Notes: generated from the sequence alone by a model not told the origin. Positions 50,312 to 58,200 are shown, counted from the stretch's first letter. The stretch: DNA of 64,000 bases from Alistipes sp. (GCA_017624955.1 JAGAMA010000025.1:80637-144636); one strand, 5' to 3'. Translations and numbers: made by a program.

Positions 50312-51421
50312 ATGTATCGACGCATTATACGCCCCTGGCTCTTTTCGCTCTCCGGCGAACAGTCGCACCGCATGGCCATTCTGCTCTTGCGGATCATCGG
50401 CTTTGTGCCCGGAGGAAGGTGGCTGCTGCGCAAGGTTTGTGCCGTGGAGCACCCCTCGCTCGAGCGGGAGGTCTTTGGCGTGAAATTCCGCAATCCGATC
50501 GGTATGGCGGCCGGCTTCGACCGCAATGGCGAGGTCTATGGCGAACTCTCGGCCATGGGATTCGGCTTTGTTGAGATCGGGTCGATTACGCCCCGTGCCC
50601 AGTCGGGTAACCCCACGCCGCGCATCTTCAGCCTGCAGCGCGACCGTGCCGTCGTGCAGCGTGTCGGCCATCCGAATCGCGGCCTGGAGGTGGCTCTGCG
50701 CCACTTACGAAACGGTCATGAGGGGGTTGTCGTCGGGTGCAACATCGCCTGCAACGCCTCGACACCGCCCGAGGAGGCACCGGCCGATTACCTGCGCTCG
50801 TTCCGCAACCTCTACCAATATGCCGATTACTTCACGGTCGATTTGTGTGGTGACGATGTGCAGGATGAGCGCATAACGCGCAGCGAGGAGTATATCCGCC
50901 GCGTGTTGGAGCCCCTCTTCGACTTCCGCCGCGGCCAAAATCAATACCGCCCGATTCTGGTCAAGATCTCGCCCGATTTGAGCGACGAAGAGATTGATCG
51001 CGTGACCGATATCCTGATCGCTACGCCGCTCGACGGCGTGGTGGCAACGAACGGTACCACCTCGCGCGAGGGACTTACCGCCTCGCCCTCGTCGATTAAG
51101 CGCATCGGCGCAGGCCGTTTGTGCGGTCGTCCGATGACCGAGCGGTCGATCCGCATCGTGAAGCGCATCCACGAACGCTCGGGAGGTAACTATCCGATCA
51201 TCGGCTCGGGAGGCATGATGACCCCTGACGATGTGGAGGCGATGTTGGCTGCAGGTGCCGACCTGGTACAGCTCCAGACGGGCTACCTCTACGAAGGTCC
51301 GCAACTCTTGAAGGATATCTGCAATCGGCTGATTCCGCAACCCGAAGAGCCGACCCCGGCCCCGGCCGTGATCCCGGCCGAGGAGCAAAATACGACAACT
51401 ACCGAGGAGCGTGTCGATTGA
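50312..51421 (+). CDS. pyrD: PyrD-like protein (class 2 dihydroorotate dehydrogenase family) with altered substrate site
   Basis: 369 residues. The fold matches class 2 DHODH: N-terminal helices (MYRRIIRPWLFSL), then NPIGMAAGFD, EIGSITPRAQSGNPTPR, VKISPDL (FMN-binding Lys218), GVVATNGTT, and FMN phosphate loops IIGSGGM and LVQLQTGYLYEG. The residues that hold orotate in E. coli PyrD are mostly changed: K66 to R71, N111 to Q116, N172 to D177, catalytic S175 to G180, N177 to D182 and T247 to G248; N246 is kept (N247). The loop INISSPNT reads VDLCGDDV. A Pro/Thr/Glu-rich tail (about 340-369) is extra. It may be a flavoprotein with another substrate. Confidence 0.8.
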   Translation: MYRRIIRPWLFSLSGEQSHRMAILLLRIIGFVPGGRWLLRKVCAVEHPSLEREVFGVKFRNPIGMAAGFDRNGEVYGELSAMGFGFVEIGSITPRAQSGNPTPRIFSLQRDRAVVQRVGHPNRGLEVALRHLRNGHEGVVVGCNIACNASTPPEEAPADYLRSFRNLYQYADYFTVDLCGDDVQDERITRSEEYIRRVLEPLFDFRRGQNQYRPILVKISPDLSDEEIDRVTDILIATPLDGVVATNGTTSREGLTASPSSIKRIGAGRLCGRPMTERSIRIVKRIHERSGGNYPIIGSGGMMTPDDVEAMLAAGADLVQLQTGYLYEGPQLLKDICNRLIPQPEEPTPAPAVIPAEEQNTTTTEERVD

Positions 51422-51448
51422 CACGCTCTCCATGTTATATAAAGGTAT

Positions 51449-52690
51449 ATGCAAGCAACCATCATTACGATCGGGGATGAGATCCTGATCGGCCAGATTG
51501 TCGATACGAACTCCGTGTCGATTGCCCGTCGGCTCAATGCGGCCGGCATTGTGGTTCACGAGAAGTGCTCGATCGGCGATAGCCGCGAGGAGATTATTGC
51601 CGCCATTCGCCGTGCCGAACTTTCGTCGCAGGTGGTGATCATCACGGGAGGCCTCGGCCCGACGAAGGACGACATCACGAAGAAGACCCTGGCCGAACTC
51701 TTCCACAGCGCGATGCGCTTCGACGAGGGGGTTGCCGAACATGTCGAGCGGATGCTCGCCGAGCGCGGCATCGCCTTCAATGCCCTGAACCGTTCGCAAG
51801 CCGAGGTTCCCGAGGTCTGCACCGTGTTGCACAACGCCCACGGCACAGCTCCGGGTATGTGGTTCGAGGATGCGGGGCGCGTGATTGTCTCGTTGCCCGG
51901 TGTGCCGTTTGAGATGGAGCACCTGATGGAGGATGAGGTGATGCCCCGCCTCAAGGAGCACTTTGCCCTGCGCCAGATTGTCCATCGTACGCTTATCACG
52001 GCCGGCCTGGCCGAGTCGCTCCTGGCCGAGCGCATCGAAAAGTGGGAGGAGGCGTTGCCCCCGTACCTGAAGCTGGCCTACCTGCCTGCGGCCGGCATCG
52101 TGCGCCTGCGCCTTTCGGCCTACGAGGTCGAGGGACAGGCGGTGAGCGAGGAGATCGAGCGCCAATTTGCCGAACTCCGCACCTTGATTCCCGACTATGT
52201 GGTTGGCTTTGAGACCGCTACGGTGGAGGAGCAGGTACACCATACCCTTATCGAGCGCCGCGCTACGCTGGCCCTGGCCGAGAGTTGCACGGGGGGTAAG
52301 ATCGCCTCGAAATTTACCGCTATGGCGGGCGCTTCGGCCTACCTGCTGGCCGGTGTGGTGGCCTACGCCAACGAGGCCAAAATGAACATCCTGGGGGTCG
52401 ATGCGGAGCTGATTCGTCGCCACGGTGCGGTAAGCGAGGAGGTGGCCCGTGCCATGGCCGAGGGTGTACGTCGCCTGACGGGTGCCGATTACGCCCTCTC
52501 CACGACGGGCATCGCCGGCCCGACGGGCGGATCGGCCGAAAAACCGGTCGGCACGGTCTGGTTTGCCCTCGCCACACCCACCGAGACCATCGCCCTGAAG
52601 CATGCCTGCGGTACGGATCGCGGCCAGGTCATTGACCGCGCCACGGCCTACGCAATTCGCCTTCTCCGTGATAAATTGCAGGAGAAATAG
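51449..52690 (+). CDS. cinA: CinA family protein (with NMN amidohydrolase-type C-terminal domain)
   Basis: 413 residues. The N-terminal MoCF/COG1058 domain has TIGDEILIGQIVDTNS and IITGGLGPTKDDITK. The C-terminal PncC-type domain (about 260-410) has LALAESCTGGKIAS (catalytic Ser), GVVAYANEAK and TTGIAGPTGGSAEKPVGTVW. Together they fit an ADP-ribose pyrophosphatase / nicotinamide-mononucleotide deamidase used in NAD salvage. Starts 27 bp after the pyrD-like gene. Confidence 0.93.
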   Translation: MQATIITIGDEILIGQIVDTNSVSIARRLNAAGIVVHEKCSIGDSREEIIAAIRRAELSSQVVIITGGLGPTKDDITKKTLAELFHSAMRFDEGVAEHVERMLAERGIAFNALNRSQAEVPEVCTVLHNAHGTAPGMWFEDAGRVIVSLPGVPFEMEHLMEDEVMPRLKEHFALRQIVHRTLITAGLAESLLAERIEKWEEALPPYLKLAYLPAAGIVRLRLSAYEVEGQAVSEEIERQFAELRTLIPDYVVGFETATVEEQVHHTLIERRATLALAESCTGGKIASKFTAMAGASAYLLAGVVAYANEAKMNILGVDAELIRRHGAVSEEVARAMAEGVRRLTGADYALSTTGIAGPTGGSAEKPVGTVWFALATPTETIALKHACGTDRGQVIDRATAYAIRLLRDKLQEK

Positions 52691-52732
52691 GCGATTTTGA
52701 GGGAGAAATGCAAATAATTTTGGGTTTTGAAT

Positions 52733-52761
52733 GTTGTATTCTGAATTTTTGCGTATATTTG
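52733..52761 (+). promoter_or_regulatory. Promoter of the rpmB-rpmG-DUF4295 operon
   Basis: TTG at 52733 and TATATTTG at 52754-52761 form a -33/-7 pair. A small hairpin TCCC-TTTT-GGGA lies in the leader before ATG 52805 and might serve in autoregulation, which is speculative. Confidence 0.65.
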
Positions 52762-52804
52762 CACTCCCTTTTGGGAACTATAATCAAATAAATTTAACGG
52801 AACT

Positions 52805-53038
52805 ATGAAGGTTTGCGAAATCACTGGTAAGGTGGCGATGACCGGCAACAACGTGTCGCACTCGCACCACAAGACCAAGCGCACGTTCAGTCCCAACCTG
52901 AAAACCAAGCGCTTCTGGTCGGAAGAGGAGGGCCGCTGGGTTACCTTGAAGGTAACGGCTGCCGGTATGAAAACTATTAACAAGAAGGGTCTTGCAGTAG
53001 CTCTGCGTGAGGCAGCTGCTCCGAAGAAGATCTACTAA
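52805..53038 (+). CDS. rpmB: 50S ribosomal protein L28
   Basis: 77 residues: MKVCEITGKVAMTGNNVSHSH is the standard L28 opening (family signature KVCxxTGK...GNNVSHS), followed by KRTFSPNLKTKRFW. Very basic. It heads the operon with L33 and a DUF4295 gene, the usual Bacteroidota order. Confidence 0.96.
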   Translation: MKVCEITGKVAMTGNNVSHSHHKTKRTFSPNLKTKRFWSEEEGRWVTLKVTAAGMKTINKKGLAVALREAAAPKKIY

Positions 53039-53054
53039 AAACGCTTTTTAGGAA

Positions 53055-53237
53055 ATGGCAAAGAAAGGTAACAGAGTGCAGGTCATCCTTGAGTGCACTG
53101 AGCAGCGTGAGAGCGGTGTTCCCGGTATGTCGCGTTACATCACCACCAAGAACAAGAAGAACACGCCGGAGCGTCTGGAGCGTAAGAAGTACAATCCGTA
53201 TCTGAAGCGCGTAACGGTTCATCGTGAAATTAAATAG
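53055..53237 (+). CDS. rpmG: 50S ribosomal protein L33
   Basis: 60 residues, [17 protein letters not shown] ... [20 protein letters not shown]. Only the first of the usual zinc-ribbon cysteines is left (single Cys in ILECTE), so this is the zinc-independent (C-minus) type. Confidence 0.95.
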   Translation: MAKKGNRVQVILECTEQRESGVPGMSRYITTKNKKNTPERLERKKYNPYLKRVTVHREIK

Positions 53238-53249
53238 TAGCTTAAGACT

Positions 53250-53408
53250 ATGGCAAAGAAAGTAGTTGCAACACTGAAGACCGGTGCAGGTAAGCAGTTT
53301 ACCAAGTGCATCAAGATGGTCAAGTCGGACAAGACCGGTGCCTACATGTTCAAGGAGGCTATCGTTCCCAACGCCGAGATCAAGGAGTTCTTCGAGGAGA
53401 AGAAGTAG
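53250..53408 (+). CDS. DUF4295 family small protein
   Basis: 52 residues, ATG 53250 to TAG 53406-53408, 12 bp after rpmG. It begins MAKKVVATLKTGAGKQFTK and ends EIKEFFEEKK. The lysine-rich opening and constant position after rpmG are typical of DUF4295 proteins in Bacteroidota; a ribosome-associated role is inferred from the operon. Confidence 0.9.
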   Translation: MAKKVVATLKTGAGKQFTKCIKMVKSDKTGAYMFKEAIVPNAEIKEFFEEKK

Positions 53409-53432
53409 TATTTTAAGAGGGAACTCTTAAAT

Positions 53433-53468
53433 ACAAAGGGCATCCAGATTGGATGCCCTTTGTGTTTT
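53433..53468 (+). terminator. Intrinsic terminator of the L28-L33 operon
   Basis: CAAAGGGCATCC pairs with GGATGCCCTTTG across a 5-nt loop, followed by TGTTTTTG. Confidence 0.9.
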
Positions 53469-53474
53469 TGTGCG

Positions 53475-53597
53475 GCGAGGAATTTGGAGTGGCTCTTTTG
53501 GCGTTAAAGTCGACTTGGGAGTTCCTCACATACCTTAAGTATGCTGCGGACTCCCAAGCCGACTTTGCCTAAAAACAGCTCACTCCAAATCCCTCGC
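53475..53597. repeat. Long palindromic repeat element, copy 1
   Basis: A near-complete cruciform: outer arms CGAGGAATTTGGAGTG (53476-53491) and CACTCCAAATCCCTCG (53581-53596), inner arms AAAGTCGACTTGGGAG (53506) and CTCCCAAGCCGACTTT (to 53566), centre TTCCTCACATAC-CTTAA-GTATGCTGCGGAC. The centre and the flanks CTCTTTTGGCGTTA and GCCTAAAAA are shared with copy 2 at 59746-59866. Confidence 0.88.
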
Positions 53598-53614
53598 GGA
53601 AGGGGGGTATGTAA

Positions 53615-53664
53615 AAATTAAAGAGATCAAAGCCCTTGGCGACAGTCTTTAATCTCTTTAATTT
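53615..53664. terminator. Hairpin ending the minus-strand DUF1566-like gene
   Basis: AAATTAAAGAGAT (53615-53627) and ATCTCTTTAATTT (53652-53664) pair perfectly; on the minus strand the stem runs into TTTTTAC. Confidence 0.6.
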
Positions 53665-53710
53665 CTTTAATCTCCTTTAATCTCCTTTAGTACCCTTTAG
53701 CCTCCTTTAT
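53646..53710. repeat. Degenerate 9/10-bp tandem repeat, seven units
   Basis: Units are TCTTTAA, TCTCTTTAA, TTTCTTTAA, TCTCCTTTAA, TCTCCTTTAG, TACCCTTTAG and CCTCCTTTAT. The array ends just before the stop of the minus-strand gene at 53719. Confidence 0.85.
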
Positions 53711-53718
53711 GAAGTCGT

Positions 53719-54690
53719 TTAGAACTTATGCACGGCGCGAATGAGGAACTTCGAGTATTTCGGAATCTCGTTGAAGACGTAGGGTGCCTCCATACCCATA
53801 TGGGCCGACATGGCGATCTTCTCGTTCAACTCCGTTGAGGAGAAGTAGAAGCATTTGCCGTCGATGCGCTCGCCGCCGTGCTCCTTCAGATTCTCGTTGA
53901 AGGTCAGGCGGGCCTGGCGGTTGTTGTGCATGCGGTTGCCACCGTTGTAGTTATTGCCCAGCTGCAACACCTCGTCAATCGAGGGGAGGTACCAGCCTTC
54001 GCCCTTCTCGCGACACCACTTAAAGGCGGGGAAGTGGTCCCACGAGAGGTTGTTCTCGGCAATGTATCGCGCTACGGCCTCCATATTCTTCTCGCCATGG
54101 TGCTGGTCCGTAGCCCCCACCTTGCGCAGATCATCCTTGCGGAACGTGCTCCAGTCGATCATCACCTCATCCAACGAAACGATCAATCCGTGCGTGCCAT
54201 CCTCATTGACGGCAAAGACAACGCCCTGCAGCCCGTTGTAGTCGTAGTATTGTCCCACCTCAAAGCGCAGGACATGCATCTGCGGTGCGGGTGCCGATTG
54301 CGCCATGGGAGTCGGTGCGGGTGTCGGCTGCTGAACCGGTTGCTGAACGGGAACGGGCGCAGGAGCGGGTGCAGGTTGCGGAGCCGGGGTCGGCTGCGGT
54401 GGAGTTGTCTGCGGCTGTTCGGTGGTGGTTGCGATCTGCTGCGGCTGCGGCTTTGCGCGGTTGTAATCCTCGACAAAGCCATCCGAATAGCGGATGTAGC
54501 AAATATTGGCCACGGGGATCACATAGGTCGGACCCTCGGGGCGGGCAAAGCGCTTGTAGCGCACGTTTTCGGTCGAGATTTCGGAAACCACGGCCTCGAT
54601 GCGGGTCGAGTCGGTCTTGACGATCAGGTCCTGGGCCGTAGCGGTTGCCACGGCGCAAATGGCCAGCAGGAAGAGAATAGACTTTTTCAT
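53719..54690 (-). CDS. Secreted protein with Pro/Gln/Ala linker and DUF1566-like C-terminal domain
   Basis: 323 residues, signal peptide MKKSILFLLAICAVATATA. Residues about 20-78 form a small beta domain (VKTDSTRIEAVVSEISTENV), 79-138 is a low-complexity linker of P, Q, A and T, and 140-323 resembles the DUF1566/Lcl-type domain (GEGWYLPSIDEVLQLGNN, CFYFSSTEL, LIRAVHKF). Function unknown; surface display or carbohydrate binding is possible. It separates DUF4295 from ftsY, which are usually adjacent. A weak TATCTTTA box is at 54718-54725 (-). Confidence 0.75.
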   Translation of the reverse strand: MKKSILFLLAICAVATATAQDLIVKTDSTRIEAVVSEISTENVRYKRFARPEGPTYVIPVANICYIRYSDGFVEDYNRAKPQPQQIATTTEQPQTTPPQPTPAPQPAPAPAPVPVQQPVQQPTPAPTPMAQSAPAPQMHVLRFEVGQYYDYNGLQGVVFAVNEDGTHGLIVSLDEVMIDWSTFRKDDLRKVGATDQHHGEKNMEAVARYIAENNLSWDHFPAFKWCREKGEGWYLPSIDEVLQLGNNYNGGNRMHNNRQARLTFNENLKEHGGERIDGKCFYFSSTELNEKIAMSAHMGMEAPYVFNEIPKYSKFLIRAVHKF

Positions 54691-54749
54691 TATGCTCTTT
54701 TTTCGGTTCGGATAGTGTAAAGATAACGCTTTTTTTCAAACATTCTTAC

Positions 54750-54757
54750 TATCTTTG
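54750..54757 (+). promoter_or_regulatory. Promoter box of ftsY-rimO
   Basis: TATCTTTG, 30 bp before ATG 54788. ftsY thus has its own promoter here, needed because the intervening gene cuts it off from the L28 operon. Confidence 0.6.
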
Positions 54758-54787
54758 TACGTTAGAACCGCAAAAACTAAGATTTTT

Positions 54788-55813
54788 ATGGGATTTTTCG
54801 ATATTTTCAAGAAAAAGGAGCAGCCGAAGGCCGTGCAGTCGGAGGCTGAAGTGCAGCAGGAGGCGGCCCGCGAGGAGCAGAAACAGGAGGAGCTCAACGC
54901 CGGTTTGGAGCGTACGAAAACGGGTCTCTTTTCGAAGTTGGCGCGTGCCGTGGCAGGTCGTTCGACCGTCGATATGGATGTGCTGGACGATCTGGAGGAG
55001 GTGCTCATCACGTCGGATGTCGGCGTAGAGACCACCGTGAAGATCATCGAGCGCATCGAGAAGCGTGTGGCGCGCGATAAGTATATGAACACTTCGGAGC
55101 TGAACTCCATCCTGCGCGAGGAGATTGTCGAGCTGATGGACGAAGCGCACTCGACCGAGGGGAACTTCGGCCTCGATGCCAAGGAGGGCGAACCCTATGT
55201 GGTGATGGTCGTGGGCGTGAATGGTGCCGGTAAGACCACCACGATCGGTAAGCTGGCGGCCCAGCTCAAGAAGGCGGGTAAGAGGGTTTGGATCGGTGCG
55301 GCCGACACGTTCCGCGCGGCGGCGATCGACCAGCTTCAGGTGTGGGCCGACCGTGCAGGGGCTACGATGATCCGCCAGGAGATGGGCTCGGATCCCGCCT
55401 CGGTGGCCTTCGATACGCTGCAGTCGGCCAAGGCCAACGGTGCCGATGTGGTGCTGATCGACACGGCAGGTCGTCTGCACAACAAGATCGGCCTGATGAA
55501 CGAGCTGACGAAGATCCGCAACGTGATGGGGAAGGTGATCCCTGATGCGCCGCACGAGGTGATGCTCGTGCTGGATGGCTCGACGGGTCAGAACGCCTTC
55601 GAGCAGGCCAAGCAGTTTACGCAGGCTACGCAGGTCACCTCGCTGGCCATCACGAAGCTCGATGGCACGGCTAAGGGCGGTGTCGTGATCGGCATCAGCG
55701 ACCAATTCCATATTCCGGTGCGCTACATCGGTATCGGCGAGGGTGTGGACCAACTCCGCATCTTCGATCGTCGTGAATTTATCAATGCGCTGTTTGGCGA
55801 TGCAAAAAATTAA
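54788..55813 (+). CDS. ftsY: Signal recognition particle receptor FtsY
   Basis: 341 residues from MGFFDIFKKKEQ (ATG 54788); the longer frame begins inside the promoter. Short charged A domain (to about 45), then NG domain with GVNGAGKTTTIGKLA (G1), DTFRAAAIDQL, DTAGRL and TKLDGTAKGG. It receives ribosome-SRP complexes at the inner membrane. rimO overlaps its last 14 nt. Confidence 0.96.
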   Translation: MGFFDIFKKKEQPKAVQSEAEVQQEAAREEQKQEELNAGLERTKTGLFSKLARAVAGRSTVDMDVLDDLEEVLITSDVGVETTVKIIERIEKRVARDKYMNTSELNSILREEIVELMDEAHSTEGNFGLDAKEGEPYVVMVVGVNGAGKTTTIGKLAAQLKKAGKRVWIGAADTFRAAAIDQLQVWADRAGATMIRQEMGSDPASVAFDTLQSAKANGADVVLIDTAGRLHNKIGLMNELTKIRNVMGKVIPDAPHEVMLVLDGSTGQNAFEQAKQFTQATQVTSLAITKLDGTAKGGVVIGISDQFHIPVRYIGIGEGVDQLRIFDRREFINALFGDAKN

Positions 55814-57095
55814 TGTCATCACGCTCGGCTGCTCGAAGAATACGGTCGATTCCGAGCACCTGATGGCACGCCTCGCGGCGGCCGGCTATGAGGTGCGCTT
55901 CGATAGCGATCGCACGGATGCCAAGACGGTGGTTATCAACACCTGCGGCTTTATCGGCGATGCCAAGCAGGAGTCGATCGAGATGATTCTGCGTGCCGTG
56001 GAGGCCAAGAAGGCGGGGAAGATCGAGCGCCTCTTTGTGATCGGCTGCCTCTCGGAGCGCTATGCCGACGAGCTGCGCGTGGAGATTCCCGAGGTGGATG
56101 ACTACTTCGGTGCCCGCACCTGGGAGGGGATCATCGCCGCTCTGGAGGCCGATCCGCGCGAGGAGCTGAAGACCGAGCGCCACCTCACGACCCCGAAACA
56201 CTACGCCTACCTCAAAATCTCGGAGGGGTGTAATTGGATGTGTGGTTATTGCGCCATTCCGCTCATTCGCGGTCGCCATCTTTCGGTGCCGATGGAGGAG
56301 CTGGAGGAGGAGGCCCGCAAGTTGGCCGAGAAGGGCGTTAAGGAGCTGATTCTCATTGCGCAGGACTCGACTTACTACGGCATCGACCTCTACGGCAAGC
56401 GCATGTTGGGCGAGCTGCTGCGCCGCCTTTGCAAGGTGGAGGGGATCGAGTGGATTCGTCTTCACTACGCCTATCCGGCCGCCTTCCCCGAGGAGGTGAT
56501 CGAGGTGATGGCAACAGAGAAGAAGATCTGCCACTACCTTGATATTCCCTTCCAACATATCTCGGATAACCAGCTCAGCGCCATGTTGCGTCGCCATACG
56601 AAGGCCGAGGCGGTGGAGCTGATCCAAAAGCTCCGCGCACGAATCCCTGACCTGACCCTGCGTACGACGATGCTTGTCGGTTACCCGGGCGAGACGGAGG
56701 CCGATTTTGAGGAGCTGTGCGACTTTGTGCGCGAGGTGCGCTTCGAGCGCCTGGGTGTCTTCCCCTACTCGGAGGAGGAGGGTACGCACTCGGCCGAGAA
56801 GCTGACCGATGATGTGCCCGAGGCGGTGAAGCAGGCGCGTGTAGATCGCCTGATGGCTATCCAGCAGCGTGTGTCGGCCGAGCTCAACCGCGAGCGTGTA
56901 GGGCGCACGATGCGCGTTGTGGTCGATGGCCGCCAGGGAGACTTCTATGTGGCCCGCTCGGAGTACGATTCGCCCGAGGTGGATCAGGAGATTCTGATTC
57001 CGGCCGACGGCAAGCGCCTCTTTAAGGGCCGTTTTTACGATGTAATGATCACGGATGCAGAAGATTACGACCTGTATGGTGAGCTAATGCGTTAG
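55800..57095 (+). CDS. rimO: Ribosomal protein S12 methylthiotransferase
   Basis: 431 residues from MQKINVITLGCSKNTVDSE (ATG 55800, inside the ftsY end). The N-terminal UPF0004 domain has three cluster cysteines (LGCSKN, NTCGF, VIGCLSERY). The radical-SAM motif is GCNWMCGYC (C-x3-C-x2-C) and the C-terminal TRAM domain is about 365-431. It methylthiolates Asp88 of S12. Coupled to ftsY by overlap. Confidence 0.95.
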   Translation: MQKINVITLGCSKNTVDSEHLMARLAAAGYEVRFDSDRTDAKTVVINTCGFIGDAKQESIEMILRAVEAKKAGKIERLFVIGCLSERYADELRVEIPEVDDYFGARTWEGIIAALEADPREELKTERHLTTPKHYAYLKISEGCNWMCGYCAIPLIRGRHLSVPMEELEEEARKLAEKGVKELILIAQDSTYYGIDLYGKRMLGELLRRLCKVEGIEWIRLHYAYPAAFPEEVIEVMATEKKICHYLDIPFQHISDNQLSAMLRRHTKAEAVELIQKLRARIPDLTLRTTMLVGYPGETEADFEELCDFVREVRFERLGVFPYSEEEGTHSAEKLTDDVPEAVKQARVDRLMAIQQRVSAELNRERVGRTMRVVVDGRQGDFYVARSEYDSPEVDQEILIPADGKRLFKGRFYDVMITDAEDYDLYGELMR

Positions 57096-57141
57096 CTCGC
57101 CCCGCCGATCGTGCTGAGGCTGTGCAATAATCCGTAAAATA

Positions 57142-57176
57142 TTTTTTGGTTATTTCTCGTTTTTTTTCTACCTTTG
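57142..57176 (+). promoter_or_regulatory. Promoter of the coiled-coil / zapA pair
   Basis: A TTTTTTGG stretch at 57142 and TACCTTTG at 57169-57176 have -33/-7 spacing, 30 bp before ATG 57207. Confidence 0.6.
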
Positions 57177-57206
57177 AGTGGGTAAAAGGTATCAAACAGG
57201 AACCAC

Positions 57207-57536
57207 ATGGCCGATAAGAGTGTCATCACAACGCTGGAGAGCCGGGTTAGAGAGCTCATGAACGATCACAAACGATTGTCTGAGGCGGTGCGTAGCATGA
57301 CGGCCGAGTTGGCGAAGCTCAAGGGCGAGAAGCGCTCGCTGGAGGAGGAGAATAAGAGACTCCGCAGTGAGTTGCAGCGCAAGGAGCTGGCCGAGGGGTT
57401 CTCGGGAGATAGCCGTAACCGCGATAAAGCACGAGCACGCGTCAATCGCCTGATGCGGGAGGTGGACAAGTGCATCGCGCTCTTGGGCGGCATCGAAGAT
57501 GCAACTGCCCGTGAGGAGATGAAGCAAGCGAAATAA
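57207..57536 (+). CDS. Small coiled-coil protein upstream of zapA
   Basis: 109 residues, cytoplasmic. Residues about 5-65 form a continuous heptad-type helix (LESRVRELMNDHKRLSEAV, then LKGEKRSLEEENKRLRSEL), and 80-105 a second helix. No enzymatic motif. Its placement 15 bp before zapA, and its ZapB-like all-coil character, suggest a partner in Z-ring or chromosome organisation; this is inference. Confidence 0.8.
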   Translation: MADKSVITTLESRVRELMNDHKRLSEAVRSMTAELAKLKGEKRSLEEENKRLRSELQRKELAEGFSGDSRNRDKARARVNRLMREVDKCIALLGGIEDATAREEMKQAK

Positions 57537-57551
57537 ACGAACAACAGCAGT

Positions 57552-57866
57552 ATGGAGCAGGAGAAAAAGCCATTGACCATCACGCTCAGAATAGCCGGTA
57601 AGCCCTACCAGTTCACCATCGACCGTGAACGGGAGGAGATTTATCGCCTGGGCGAACGCGAGGTAAATGCCTGCTTTGCCAAGTGTAAGCAGTCCCAGAA
57701 GAAGGGGTGGATCGACTTCGACTACCTGGTGGTGACCGCCTTGCAGTTTGCCATGACCAATGTCTATATGCGCCAGAGCCGTGAGGTGGGTGGCGAGGAT
57801 CTCAAACGCCTCGACAGTTTAAGCGAGGAGTTGGCAACCTATTTGGAGAGTCTGCTCAAAGAGTAG
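57552..57866 (+). CDS. zapA: Cell division protein ZapA
   Basis: 104 residues. The ZapA family pattern is present: LTITLRIAGKPYQFTIDREREEIYR (in parts), an N-terminal beta-hairpin domain, then a long helix (LDSLSEELATYLESLLKE). It crosslinks FtsZ filaments. The next feature is the probable 6S RNA, then rny. Confidence 0.92.
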   Translation: MEQEKKPLTITLRIAGKPYQFTIDREREEIYRLGEREVNACFAKCKQSQKKGWIDFDYLVVTALQFAMTNVYMRQSREVGGEDLKRLDSLSEELATYLESLLKE

Positions 57867-57942
57867 GCTACTGCATCGTTTTTTGAAGCATAGATGAGCC
57901 GATCCCGTGCGTGGGATCATCGTTCTTTACATACAGAAATCT

Positions 57943-58144
57943 ACCCGCATAGATTCCTTAATAGCTTTGCGAAACTGAACACTTTTTATATTGGGGTCAA
58001 CTCGCGGCTTATTCAAAATCAGGCCTTAACCCTTCGGGGTGTCGCTGCGGCGGCCGTTGGAAGATTGCGATGTCGGAGCCCCCACACATGACGTTTTTTG
58101 CAGATTCGTCAAACAAGACTAAGGAATCCTATGCGGTTTTTTTT
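57943..58144 (+). ncRNA. ssrS: Probable 6S RNA
   Basis: A terminal stem CCGCATAG-ATTCCTTA (57945-57960) pairs with TAAGGAAT-CCTATGCGG (58120-58136, one bulged base) and is followed by eight T residues, giving a transcript of about 200 nt closed end to end, as in 6S RNA. The inner part has GC-rich helices around a middle bubble (for example AACCCTTCGGGGT). Position directly after zapA is the classic 6S neighbourhood. No protein-like frame is found in this 334-bp gap. 6S RNA binds RNA polymerase and damps housekeeping transcription. Confidence 0.75.
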
Positions 58145-58200
58145 ATTGAAAACGACTTATTCAACATAATTAACTACTTTTAAAACAGAAACATTCGACT

